Shown here one piece after another: positions 37,018-45,812 of a stretch of DNA of 64,000 nucleotides; positions within the stretch are counted from its first letter, which is position 1; every line of letters starts with the position of its first letter. The notes beneath the pieces are model-generated. The model was not told the origin of the DNA and ran no database searches. It saw only the letters and a program-made list of their open reading frames with translations. The stretch comes from Stakelama flava (GTDB lineage: Bacteria; Pseudomonadota; Alphaproteobacteria; Sphingomonadales; Sphingomonadaceae). The stretch lies in NCBI RefSeq assembly GCF_019351405.1, contig NZ_JAHWZX010000001.1:62001-126000 (forward strand), written 5' to 3'. Made by a program: the position numbers and the translations under genes.

Positions 37018-38193
37018 ATGTTCCTTTCCTTCGTCGATGAACTTCGCGCCGCCGGTATCAAGGCCAGCCTGAAAGAGCATCTGTTGCTGCTCGAAGCGCT
37101 GGACCAGGATGTCATCCGCCAGACGCCGGAGGATTTCTATTATCTGGCGCGCGCCACCTTCGTGAAGGACGAAGGACTGCTCGACCGGTTTGATCAGGTG
37201 TTCGCCAAGGTATTTCGGGGGATTGTTGCAACCGGCGACGAACAGGCGGAAATCCCCGAAGAATGGCTACGCGCACTGGCCGAAAAATATCTCACCCCCG
37301 AACAAATGGCCGAGATCGAATCGCTGGGGTCGTGGGAGGACATCATGGAGACGCTGAAAAAGCGGCTTGAGGAACAGACCGAACGGCACGCGGGCGGCAA
37401 CAAATGGATCGGCACGGGCGGCACCTCTCCCTACGGCCATTCGGGGTACAATCCCGACGGTGTCCGCATCGGGGGCAAGAGCCGGCATAAACGCGCGCTG
37501 AAGGTGTGGGAAAAACGCGAATTTTCAAATCTGGACAATGCGCGCGAACTCGGCACCCGCAATATCAAGGTGGCGTTGCGCCGCCTGCGCCGCTTCGCGC
37601 GTGAAGGCGCAGCCGACGAACTCGATCTAGATGCAACGGTGCACGGCACCGCCAAACAGGGCTGGCTCGACGTGCATATGCGCCCCGAACGGCACAATGC
37701 GGTCAAACTCCTGCTGTTCCTTGACGTCGGCGGATCGATGGACCCGTATATCAAGATTTGCGAGGAACTGTTTTCCGCCGCCACGGCCGAGTTCAAGAAT
37801 CTGGAATTCTTCTATTTCCACAACTGCCCCTATGAAGGGCTGTGGAAGGACAATCGCCGCCGTTTTTCCGAAACCATACCCACTTGGGACGTGCTGCATA
37901 AATTCGGCAATGATTATAAGCTGGTATTTGTCGGCGATGCGGCGATGAGTCCCTATGAAATCACGCATCCTGGCGGATCGGTCGAGTATTTCAATGAGGA
38001 GGCAGGTGGCGTCTGGCTGCAGCGCCTCGCCAACACCTATCCCTCCGCGGCATGGCTCAACCCCGCCCCGCAGGCGCATTGGGGTTATAGCCAGTCGACT
38101 CGCCTGATCCGCGAATTGCTGGACGATCGCATGTATCCGCTGACGCTTGATGGTCTCGATCGGGCGATGCGCGAACTCAGCCGCAAGAAATAG
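37018..38193 (+). CDS. VWA domain CoxE-like protein
   Basis: The 391-residue protein matches the CoxE-like VWA family. The N-terminal helical domain (FVDELRAAGIKASLKEHLLLLEAL, then FYYLARATFVKDEGLLDRFDQVF) precedes a VWA-like domain with an altered MIDAS DVGGSMDPYI (usual DxSxS is D-V-G-G-S here). It is predicted to be cytoplasmic and to act with the MoxR ATPase before it in protein maturation or complex assembly, perhaps of respiratory or metal enzymes (inference). A hairpin (GGCGGGG / CCCCGCC) lies in the 48-base gap between the two. Confidence 0.88.
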   Translation: MFLSFVDELRAAGIKASLKEHLLLLEALDQDVIRQTPEDFYYLARATFVKDEGLLDRFDQVFAKVFRGIVATGDEQAEIPEEWLRALAEKYLTPEQMAEIESLGSWEDIMETLKKRLEEQTERHAGGNKWIGTGGTSPYGHSGYNPDGVRIGGKSRHKRALKVWEKREFSNLDNARELGTRNIKVALRRLRRFAREGAADELDLDATVHGTAKQGWLDVHMRPERHNAVKLLLFLDVGGSMDPYIKICEELFSAATAEFKNLEFFYFHNCPYEGLWKDNRRRFSETIPTWDVLHKFGNDYKLVFVGDAAMSPYEITHPGGSVEYFNEEAGGVWLQRLANTYPSAAWLNPAPQAHWGYSQSTRLIRELLDDRMYPLTLDGLDRAMRELSRKK

Positions 38194-38200
38194 GCGATCG

Positions 38201-38494
38201 TTACAGCCGCACCACCGCTTGCTTCATACGTCGTAGCGTGTCCGGGTCGCCAAACGGCTTTTCTGCCGCCTGCGACGCCATCGCCATCAGGCGAATCGCA
38301 CCGAAACTTGCCGCCAGCCCTTTCATCCGAAGCGCCGCGCCGCGCCAGGCGTCGTCGTCCGGCGCATCTTCCATCGCCGCGAAACATCGCTTCGCACTGT
38401 CGAGAAAGGCCTCGCGCAACTCGGCGATCAGGCCGGGTTCGTCCCCTACCGCCGCCGCCAGAATCGCATCGATTGCACCGGGATCATATGCCAT
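38201..38494 (-). CDS. Hpt-domain-like protein lacking the phospho-histidine
   Basis: The 97-residue helical protein matches the Hpt four-helix layout: LIAELREAFLDSAKRCFAAME, then WRGAALRMKGLAASFGAIRLMAMASQAAE. In active Hpt domains the motif is H-x-L-K-G-x-A; here the histidine position is leucine (LRMKG, residues 55-59), so phosphotransfer is unlikely. The start is ATG 38494; ATG 38506 adds four residues. It lies on the opposite strand to coxE, only seven bases apart at the 3' ends. A longer frame to 38992 is antisense to the next gene and not real. It may bind histidine kinases or response regulators without phosphotransfer. Confidence 0.7.
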   Translation of the reverse strand: MAYDPGAIDAILAAAVGDEPGLIAELREAFLDSAKRCFAAMEDAPDDDAWRGAALRMKGLAASFGAIRLMAMASQAAEKPFGDPDTLRRMKQAVVRL

Positions 38495-38579
38495 GCGAAT
38501 CGGCATAACGCGAACATGCTTAAGAGATCGTTTCGCAAATGGACTTTGCCGCTGGCCGAATCGTGGTAAACATGCCGGC

Positions 38580-40880
38580 ATGAACGGGGGGTCGAAGATC
38601 GTGGGGTTACGCCCTGAAGACGCGCAATCGCCGCAGGTGGATGCGCCGGACACCACCGATGAGCAGGCGTTGGAGCACGAACTGCTTGTCGACGATGCAT
38701 GGGAGGATGCGCCCGAGCGCAGCGCAATCGGCCGGATTGCGGTCGTTCTCACGCTGGCTGCCTCGCTTGCCTGGATAGCGGGCATGCTGGCACTCGCCTG
38801 GCCGCAGGTGCAGGCAGGGATGCCACCGGTCGCGCTTGCCCAGTTTGTCGCCGCGCTGTGCATCCCCCCCGCCCTGGCCGGTATCGTCTGGCTTTTGGCC
38901 ATGCGCACCAGCCGGGCCGAGGCGCGGCGTTTCGGCAAGACCGCGCGCGCAATGCGCGCCGAAGCGGCGAGTCTCGAACGAATCATCGCCACGCTTTCGC
39001 GCCGGATCGAAGAAAATCGCGCCGCGCTGGCCGATCAGACGAATGCGCTGTTCACCATGGGCGACGACGCGGCCGAACGGTTGCACGCGGTCAGCAACGG
39101 CATGACTGAACAGGTCAAGGCGATCGACAAGGCGACCGCCCGGCTGACCCATGCCGCACAGGATACCGGTCAGTCACTCGACATCGTGCTGGCATCGCTG
39201 CCCAAGGCGCATGCCGAAACGCGCGATTTGAAGGAAACGCTGGACGATACCGGCCTTGCTGCCGGACGGCATGTTTCTGCGCTCGATGCGCAGCTTGCCG
39301 CGCTCGCCCATCGGGGGCGTGAATCGAACGAGATCGCGGGCGGCGCGGCCGAACGGCTTGCCGCGCATATCGCACGTATGGAGGCCACCAGCGAAGCCGC
39401 CGGCGCGCGGCTTGAACGCGTGACCGACGCGATGTCCGGTCAGGTCGACGCGGTGCTCGATCGCGCAGCGCAGGCGGTCGATGAAGCGCGCAAGGGCATC
39501 AGCGCACAGGGCGAAGCGGTGGTCGCGATGCTCACATCGAATCAGGAGGCGATGCATCGCGCAGGTGAAGAAGGCGCAGCGGCACTCGGTGAGCGGATCG
39601 ATGCGATCGAGGATGCGATTGCGCGTATTTCGGAACAGCTCGGCGCGGAGCATCAACGCAGTTCGGACCTGTTCGCATCGATTGATACCGGCGTTTCAGC
39701 GGTCGATGCGCGCATCGAAACGTTGCACGGTGAAAGCACGCGTCGCGCGCAGGATATCGCCGAGTCGCTGAACGCGCTGACCGGATCGGCGGATGCGATG
39801 AACGAAGCGATGCGCAGCGGGGACGTAACTGCCAGATCGGTGATCGAAACCGCCGATCATCTGTTGATCGCGCTTGACGCCGCGACGCGCGAAATGGACG
39901 AAACGATGCCAGAGGCGCTGGCAAGGCTGGACGCGCGGATCGACGAAAGCCGCCGGATCGTGGCTGCGTCAAAGCCGGAATTGCTAGCGCTGGTGACGGC
40001 AGCGGAAAGCACGCATGATGCGGTAGAGGCGATTGCCGGGGTGGTGTCGCATCAGCGCGATACGCTGGCTGCGGCCAACAAGTCGCTGCTCGAAAATCTC
40101 GATAACGGCAAGGATCGGATTACCGATGTGCAGCGGATCGTCGACGCTACGGTGGAAAGTGCTCGGCGCTTTGCCGACGAAGCCGCACCGCAGCTTGTCG
40201 ATTCGCTGCTGCGTATCCGCGAAACCGCCACAACCGCCAGCGATCAGGCGCGCAACACGCTTGCCAGCGTCATTCCCGCCGCAGCGCGCAAGCTGGAGCA
40301 GGAGGGCGCCGACGCGCTGGGCCGCGCGGTCGACACCACCGTCAATCGCCAAATCGCAGAACTTCACCGCACGATCGAGGAGGCGGTCGCCGCCGCTGCG
40401 GGAGCGGCCGAGCGGCTGAGCGTTCAGATGGACGAGATTTCCGGCAGCACCGCCGATATCGAAAACCGGCTCGAGGAAGCGCGCGCCGAGCGCGAATCGC
40501 ATGATCGCGACACTTTCGCGCGGCGGGTGTCGTTGCTCATCGAAGCGCTCAATTCGGCGTCGATCGACATTGCGAAGAGTTTCAGCCACGAAGTGTCCGA
40601 CAGCGCCTGGGCGGCGTATCTGAAAGGCGATCGCGGCGTTTTCACGCGCCGTGCGGTGCGCCTGCTCGATCCGTCCGAAGCGCGCGACATCGCCCGGCTA
40701 TATGGCGAGGACGATCATTTTCGCGAACAGGTCAACCGCTATATCCACGATTTCGAAGCGATGTTGCGGCAGATTTTGTCGCTGCGCGATGGATCACCGC
40801 TCGGCGTGACGCTGTTGTCATCGGATATGGGCAAACTGTACGTAGCGCTCGCGCAGGCGATCGAACGGCTTCGCACCTGA
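38580..40880 (+). CDS. Large membrane-anchored coiled-coil protein
   Basis: A 766-residue protein I cannot assign to a characterised family. The N-terminus is acidic and Asp/Glu-rich, then two hydrophobic helices occur (about 50-72 and 84-107). The remaining 650 residues are a long Ala/Glu/Asp/Arg-rich heptad region, resembling apolipoprotein/tropomyosin-type coiled coils and methyl-accepting receptor stalks, with repeated AERL, ALDA, EAR and D/E-R-A patterns. The final 120 residues (FARRVSLLIEALNSASIDIAKSFSHEVS, then AWAAYLKGDRGVFTRRAV) are less repetitive and look like a globular end domain. It could be a structural or polarity factor anchored in the inner membrane (inference). The start is ATG 38580. 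Confidence 0.75.
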   Translation: MNGGSKIVGLRPEDAQSPQVDAPDTTDEQALEHELLVDDAWEDAPERSAIGRIAVVLTLAASLAWIAGMLALAWPQVQAGMPPVALAQFVAALCIPPALAGIVWLLAMRTSRAEARRFGKTARAMRAEAASLERIIATLSRRIEENRAALADQTNALFTMGDDAAERLHAVSNGMTEQVKAIDKATARLTHAAQDTGQSLDIVLASLPKAHAETRDLKETLDDTGLAAGRHVSALDAQLAALAHRGRESNEIAGGAAERLAAHIARMEATSEAAGARLERVTDAMSGQVDAVLDRAAQAVDEARKGISAQGEAVVAMLTSNQEAMHRAGEEGAAALGERIDAIEDAIARISEQLGAEHQRSSDLFASIDTGVSAVDARIETLHGESTRRAQDIAESLNALTGSADAMNEAMRSGDVTARSVIETADHLLIALDAATREMDETMPEALARLDARIDESRRIVAASKPELLALVTAAESTHDAVEAIAGVVSHQRDTLAAANKSLLENLDNGKDRITDVQRIVDATVESARRFADEAAPQLVDSLLRIRETATTASDQARNTLASVIPAAARKLEQEGADALGRAVDTTVNRQIAELHRTIEEAVAAAAGAAERLSVQMDEISGSTADIENRLEEARAERESHDRDTFARRVSLLIEALNSASIDIAKSFSHEVSDSAWAAYLKGDRGVFTRRAVRLLDPSEARDIARLYGEDDHFREQVNRYIHDFEAMLRQILSLRDGSPLGVTLLSSDMGKLYVALAQAIERLRT

Positions 40881-40903
40881 CCGTTCGGATCAGCGGGCCC
40901 CGC

Positions 40904-41170
40904 TCACCACTGGGTCCAGTCGAGCATATCGACCGTGACCCAGCCATAGTCCCAGTTCAGCCAGAAGACCGTGAACAGCGCGGTTGCGACGATCGTCGTC
41001 CACAGCGCCGTTTGCCGCACCGGAAAATGCGTCGGCGCGCTATCCGCCTGCCCCGGGATTTGCGCATCCCCCTCTTCCCGCTGATTGCGCGCGTTGATGA
41101 ACGGCAGGACAAGAAAGGCGCTTAGCACCCAGATCAGGAAATAGACCGCGATCGCCGATGGCAGGCCCAT
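40904..41170 (-). CDS. DUF1467 family membrane protein
   Basis: The 88-residue protein matches DUF1467: GLPSAIAVYFLIWVLSAFLVLPF at the N-terminus (TM helix, about 3-25), a polar loop with EEGDAQIPGQADSAP and HFPVRQTALWTTIVAT leading into a second TM helix, and a C-terminal Trp-rich tail (WLNWDYGWVTVDMLDW). It lies right after rnj on the same strand, seven bases away, at the end of the nuo-birA-coaX-rnj series. Function is unknown. Confidence 0.88.
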   Translation of the reverse strand: MGLPSAIAVYFLIWVLSAFLVLPFINARNQREEGDAQIPGQADSAPTHFPVRQTALWTTIVATALFTVFWLNWDYGWVTVDMLDWTQW

Positions 41171-41177
41171 CGCGCGA

Positions 41178-42815
41178 TCAGACCTCCACGATCAGCACAT
41201 CGACCACCGGCTTCTTGCCCGTCCAGCGCGTTGCCGTCCGCCGCGCGGCAAGCCGGACGCTTTCACGCAGCCGATCGTCGGGCGCGCCACCATCGCTGAC
41301 GGCGCTTGCGACCGCGTCGACCACTTCGTTCAGAAACGCGTCGCGCTCCTCTTCGACAGGAACCCCCGAAAAGCGCACTTGCGGCGTGCCGGCCAGCCCG
41401 CCCTGCGAGCGCACGGCCACTGCCACCGACATCTGCCCGTTGACCGACAATTTGCGCCGTTCGTTGATCGTGCCGCCATCGGCGGGCAGGATAACATCGC
41501 CGTCGAGCACCAGCCTGCCGACGGGCGCATGTCCGATCCGCTTGGGTTCCTGGGGCGCGAGCCGGATGATCTCACCATTCGACTGCACGACCGCGCCCGG
41601 CACACCGCATTCGATCCCGAACCGGGCCTGTTCGGTCAAATGGCGCAGTTCGCCATGGACCGGCACCAAAATGTCGGGGCGAATCCATTTATACATTTCG
41701 GCGAGTTCGGGGCGACCTGGATGACCCGACACATGGACATAGGCCTGGCGGTCGGTCACCATCTGCACATCCCTGGCCGCCAGGGCATTCTGGATGCGGC
41801 CGATCGCGACTTCATTGCCCGGAATCTGTTTTGAAGAAAAGACGACGGTGTCGCCGGCTTCCAGCTTGATCGGGTGCGATCCTTCAGCGACGCGCGACAG
41901 GGCCGCGCGCGGTTCGCCCTGCCCGCCGGTCGCCACGATCAGCACCTGATCGCGCGGCAGCGACATCGCGGTGTCGAAATCGACGACGTCGGGAAAATCG
42001 CGCAGATATCCGCTCGCTTTCGCGACGGCGAGAATGCGATTTAGCGACCTGCCCGCAACGCAGAGCCGCCTGCCGGTATCGGTCGCGACCTCGCCCAGCG
42101 TCTGCAACCGCGCCGCATTGGATGCGAAAGTGGTGACGAGCACCCGGCCCGTCGCCGCCTGCACCACTTCGTCCAGCCCCTTGCGCACATCGCCTTCGGA
42201 ACCGGAGGCGTGTTCGTTGAACACATTGGTCGAATCGCACACCAGCGCCAGCACGCCTTCGTCGCCGATCGCGCTGAGCTGTTTCGCGGTCGCCGGTTCG
42301 CCCAGCAACGGCGCATCGTCCAGCTTCCAGTCGCCGGTGTGAAAGATACGGCCATGCGGGGTATCGATCAGCAGCGCATTTCCCTCCGGAATCGAATGCG
42401 CCAGCGGAACGTAACGAAAGCCGAACGGGCCAAGGTCGAACGATCCTTCGCGGTCGATGACGTTCAGTTCGACCTGATCGGAAATGCCCTCTTCCTCCAG
42501 CTTGCCGCGAATCAGCCCTGCGGTGAACGGCGTGGCGAACAACGGCACGCCAAGGTCGCCGGCAAGATAGGGCAGCGCGCCGATATGGTCCTCATGACCG
42601 TGCGTCAGTACAATGCCCAACAAGTCGTCGGCACGCTCTTCGATGAACTGCAGATCGGGCAGGATCACGTCCACACCGGGATAAAAGGGATCGGCGAAGG
42701 TGATGCCGCAATCGACCATCACCCATTTGCCCTGCGTGCCGTACAGGTTGACGTTCATGCCGATTTCGCCCGAGCCGCCAAGCGCGAGGAAAATGAGTTC
42801 GTTGCCTGGGGTCAC
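41178..42815 (-). CDS. rnj: Ribonuclease J
   Basis: The 545-residue metallo-beta-lactamase/beta-CASP ribonuclease processes and decays RNA (5'-exo and endo activity). Metal-binding HGHEDHIGALP lies near residue 74. Other markers are TGDWKLDD, the beta-CASP DSTNVFNEHASGSE and IATGGQGEPRAALSRV, and the VSGHPGRPELAEMYKWIRP block. The start is GTG 42815 (MTPGNELIFLALGG). It lies 15 bases after coaX. Confidence 0.95.
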   Translation of the reverse strand: MTPGNELIFLALGGSGEIGMNVNLYGTQGKWVMVDCGITFADPFYPGVDVILPDLQFIEERADDLLGIVLTHGHEDHIGALPYLAGDLGVPLFATPFTAGLIRGKLEEEGISDQVELNVIDREGSFDLGPFGFRYVPLAHSIPEGNALLIDTPHGRIFHTGDWKLDDAPLLGEPATAKQLSAIGDEGVLALVCDSTNVFNEHASGSEGDVRKGLDEVVQAATGRVLVTTFASNAARLQTLGEVATDTGRRLCVAGRSLNRILAVAKASGYLRDFPDVVDFDTAMSLPRDQVLIVATGGQGEPRAALSRVAEGSHPIKLEAGDTVVFSSKQIPGNEVAIGRIQNALAARDVQMVTDRQAYVHVSGHPGRPELAEMYKWIRPDILVPVHGELRHLTEQARFGIECGVPGAVVQSNGEIIRLAPQEPKRIGHAPVGRLVLDGDVILPADGGTINERRKLSVNGQMSVAVAVRSQGGLAGTPQVRFSGVPVEEERDAFLNEVVDAVASAVSDGGAPDDRLRESVRLAARRTATRWTGKKPVVDVLIVEV

Positions 42816-42830
42816 TGAAATCCTGTTCTG

Positions 42831-43643
42831 TTATCGTGTGTCATTGCTGTCGTTATGGGAACGCGCCCACAGGATCGCCAGTCCATGCAGCGTCAGGTCC
42901 GCTTCGACGGCATCGAATATATCGGTATGTTTTTCGAACAATATGGCAAGGCCGCCGGTCGCGACCACCTGAACCGGGCGGCCGGCTTCCTGTCGCATCC
43001 GCGCGACCAGCCCCTCCATCATCGCGATATAGCCCCAATAGATGCCGATATGCATCTGGTCCACCGTGTTCCTGCCGATGACCGATGGATTGGTCGGCGC
43101 GCTGATCGCCATGCGCGGCAATTGCGCCGCGGCATTGACCAGCGCGTCGAGCGAGAGGTTTATGCCCGGCGCGATGATACCGCCCTTGTACGCTCCGCGA
43201 TAATCGATCAGGTCGAACGTGGTGGCCGTCCCGAAATCGATGATGATCAGGTCGCCGCCGCGATGCATCTCACTGGCCGCGATCATGTTGAGCGCGCGGT
43301 CCGCACCCAGATTCTGCGGCTCATCCACGTCCAGCGCGAAATCCCATCCGCCCTCGCCTGCGATCAGCGGTTCGGTGGCGAAATATTTGCGAGCCAACGT
43401 TTGCAGATTGTGCAGCGCTCGCGGAACGACGGTGCCGATGATGACCTTGCCGATATCGCCGCGTTCGAACCCTTCCAGCGCGAGCAGCTGGCTCAGCCAT
43501 ACCGCATATTCATCGGCGGTGCGCCGCGGATCGGTGGTAATCCGCCAGCGCGCGCGGATTTCCCCCCATGGCCGCGTATTCGCCCCCGTGTCGAAAAGCG
43601 CGAACACGATATTGGTATTTCCAGCGTCGATCGCGAGCAGCAT
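42831..43643 (-). CDS. coaX: Type III pantothenate kinase
   Basis: The 270-residue CoaX-type enzyme phosphorylates pantothenate, the first step of coenzyme A synthesis. Markers are [12 protein letters not shown] (P-loop-like ASKHA fold), [24 protein letters not shown], and [15 protein letters not shown] with the [12 protein letters not shown]-terminal block. The length is normal for the family. It lies 16 bases after birA, in the same transcription unit. Confidence 0.95.
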   Translation of the reverse strand: MLLAIDAGNTNIVFALFDTGANTRPWGEIRARWRITTDPRRTADEYAVWLSQLLALEGFERGDIGKVIIGTVVPRALHNLQTLARKYFATEPLIAGEGGWDFALDVDEPQNLGADRALNMIAASEMHRGGDLIIIDFGTATTFDLIDYRGAYKGGIIAPGINLSLDALVNAAAQLPRMAISAPTNPSVIGRNTVDQMHIGIYWGYIAMMEGLVARMRQEAGRPVQVVATGGLAILFEKHTDIFDAVEADLTLHGLAILWARSHNDSNDTR

Positions 43644-43659
43644 CGCGCGCGCCCTCCCC

Positions 43660-44361
43660 TTATTCGATCAGAAACACATCGCCTGCATGAATGACATGGC
43701 GCGTTCCGTCCGCCAAGCGCAGCAGCAGCGCGCCCTGCGCATCAATCCCTGCGAACAGCCCCTCTACCACTTCGTTGCCCTGCCGTGCGGCGAGCGCGCT
43801 TCCCTGCGGATGTGCGCGTTCCAGCCAACGCCGCCGAACGCTTTCAAACCCTTCGCCGCGCCAGCGCACCAGCCAGCGGGAAAGCGATTCGGCCAGTGTT
43901 TCGAGAAACAGTTCGGGCGCGACATCGCATCCCTGCGCGGCAAGGCTGGTCGCCGGCCGGTCCAGATCCATGGGATGATGCGCAAGGTTGACGCCGAAAC
44001 CGATGATGACCGCATCGCCGGTTCGTTCGAGCAGGATGCCAGACAGCTTCGCCCCACTTACCAGCAGGTCGTTCGGCCATTTGAGCAGCGCCTTCGCCTC
44101 GCCCAGATAGGCCGATACCGCCTCTTCCAGCGCGACGGCGGCGACGAAGCCCAGCGTCGGCGCGGGCGGATCGGAAGCGCGAAGCCGCACCAGCGTGCTC
44201 GCGTACAAATTGCCCGTTTCGGACGCCCATTGCCGGCCCTGCCGCCCGCGGCCCGCCGTCTGACGCTCGGCGCGAAGCCATTCGCCCTCGGCGACGCCTT
44301 CCCGCGCGAGCGCCGCCATATCGGCGTTGGTCGAACCGGTCTCCCCGACCGTACGGATCAC
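43660..44361 (-). CDS. birA: Biotin--[acetyl-CoA-carboxylase] ligase
   Basis: The 233-residue ligase attaches biotin to acetyl-CoA carboxylase. Markers are the GSTNADM block, [34 protein letters not shown], and [10 protein letters not shown]; a C-terminal SH3-like segment ([28 protein letters not shown]) closes the protein. It lacks a DNA-binding N-terminal domain, so it is not a repressor. The start codon is GTG 44361, five bases after the nuoN stop. This nuo-birA-coaX-rnj order is typical of alphaproteobacteria. Confidence 0.94.
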   Translation of the reverse strand: MIRTVGETGSTNADMAALAREGVAEGEWLRAERQTAGRGRQGRQWASETGNLYASTLVRLRASDPPAPTLGFVAAVALEEAVSAYLGEAKALLKWPNDLLVSGAKLSGILLERTGDAVIIGFGVNLAHHPMDLDRPATSLAAQGCDVAPELFLETLAESLSRWLVRWRGEGFESVRRRWLERAHPQGSALAARQGNEVVEGLFAGIDAQGALLLRLADGTRHVIHAGDVFLIE

Positions 44362-44366
44362 GCCGG

Positions 44367-45812
44367 TCAGAGTAGCGCGCGTGCCGCCGACGTCGTCGCC
44401 GACAGCAGTGCGGGGATCAGCAGATATCCGAGCGGGGAAATGAACAGCGCGCTGATCGCGATCAGCCCGCCCTCGACCTTGCTTTGCATCGGGGCGAAGG
44501 CCGGCGCGGGTTCGTCGAAGAACATCGTTTTGACGACGCGCAGATAATAATAGGCACCGATCACCGATGCCGCGATGCCGACCGCCGCCAGCGCGAACAG
44601 CCCGGCGTCGACCGCCGCGCTGAATACCGCGAATTTGGCGTAGAACCCGAACAGGGGCGGAATGCCGGCAAGGCTGAACATGAACATCGCCAGCGCCGCC
44701 GCGAGCCAGGGCCGCGTGCGCGACATGCCCGCAAGACTGGCAATGGTTTCAACCGGCACGCCGTTTTCATCGCGCATCTGCAGAACGATAAGGAAGCTGC
44801 CGAGCGTCATCGCGATATAAATCGTCATATAGATCAGCACTGCCGACACGCCCGCCTGCGTCCCCGCGGCAAGGCCGACGAGCGCGAATCCGACATTGTT
44901 GATCGACGAATAGGCGAGCAGCCGCTTTATATTGCTCTGCCCGATCGCGGCGACCGCACCAAGGATGATCGACGCAAGCGCCGCGAAGATAACGATCTGC
45001 CGCCATTGATCGACCGCCGGGCCCATCGCCTCGACCGCGATGCGAACCGCAAGGCCCATCGCCGCAACCTTCGGCGCCGACGCGAAAAACGCGGTCACCG
45101 GCGTCGGAGCGCCTTCGTACACGTCAGGTGTCCACATATGGAACGGCACGGCCGAAATCTTGAACGCGAGGCCCGCGAACACGAACACCAGCCCGAACAA
45201 AAGCCCGGTGGAAAGTCCACCGCTATATTGCAGCGCGATCACGTCGAACAGCGTGCTGCCGGTAAAACCGTATACCAGCGAAATCCCGTACAACAGAATG
45301 CCGCTCGCCAATGCGCCGAGCACGAAATATTTCAGCCCCGCCTCGGCCGAACGCGTATCCTGCCGCATGAAGCTGGCCAGCACATAGGCGGCAAGGCTCT
45401 GCAGTTCGAGCCCGACATAGAGCGTCAAAAGGTCGCTCGCCGATACCATCACCCCCATGCCGATCGCCGACAAAAGGATCAGCACCGGATATTCGGGTTT
45501 CAGGTCATCGCCATGCGTCGCCGCGAAAAAGCGTGGCGCGATGATGATCGAAACCGCGGCGGCGATATAGATCAACAATTTGGCGAACGCGGAAAAAGCA
45601 TCGGCGCGCAGCAGCCCGTAAAATGCGACGCCGCCCGACGACGCAGGTCCCAGAAGCGCAATGCCTGCGCCGATCAGCAGCGCGACCGCTGCCCAGCTCA
45701 CGCCCCGCGCCGAACGGTGGCCGGCGAACGCGGACACCATCATCAGGATCAGCGATCCGAGCGCGAGAACGATTTCGGGCAGGATCATCATCATTTGCTG
45801 GGAATAGCTCAT
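44367..45812 (-). CDS. nuoN: NADH-quinone oxidoreductase subunit N
   Basis: The 481-residue antiporter-like proton-channel subunit of complex I with about 14 membrane helices. Family stretches are VGLELQSLAAYVLAS, the AEAGLKYFVLGALASGILLYG segment (conserved charged residues in helices), FKISAVPFHMWTPDVYEGAP, and the IGQSNIKRLLAYSSINNVGF block. The ATG overlaps the stop of nuoM (TGATG). Confidence 0.97.
   Translation of the reverse strand: MSYSQQMMMILPEIVLALGSLILMMVSAFAGHRSARGVSWAAVALLIGAGIALLGPASSGGVAFYGLLRADAFSAFAKLLIYIAAAVSIIIAPRFFAATHGDDLKPEYPVLILLSAIGMGVMVSASDLLTLYVGLELQSLAAYVLASFMRQDTRSAEAGLKYFVLGALASGILLYGISLVYGFTGSTLFDVIALQYSGGLSTGLLFGLVFVFAGLAFKISAVPFHMWTPDVYEGAPTPVTAFFASAPKVAAMGLAVRIAVEAMGPAVDQWRQIVIFAALASIILGAVAAIGQSNIKRLLAYSSINNVGFALVGLAAGTQAGVSAVLIYMTIYIAMTLGSFLIVLQMRDENGVPVETIASLAGMSRTRPWLAAALAMFMFSLAGIPPLFGFYAKFAVFSAAVDAGLFALAAVGIAASVIGAYYYLRVVKTMFFDEPAPAFAPMQSKVEGGLIAISALFISPLGYLLIPALLSATTSAARALL

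Noticed and set aside
38495..38992. N-terminal extension of the Hpt-like gene to 38992
   Set aside because: It is antisense to the start of the large coiled-coil gene and has Ser/Ala/Cys-rich shadow composition.
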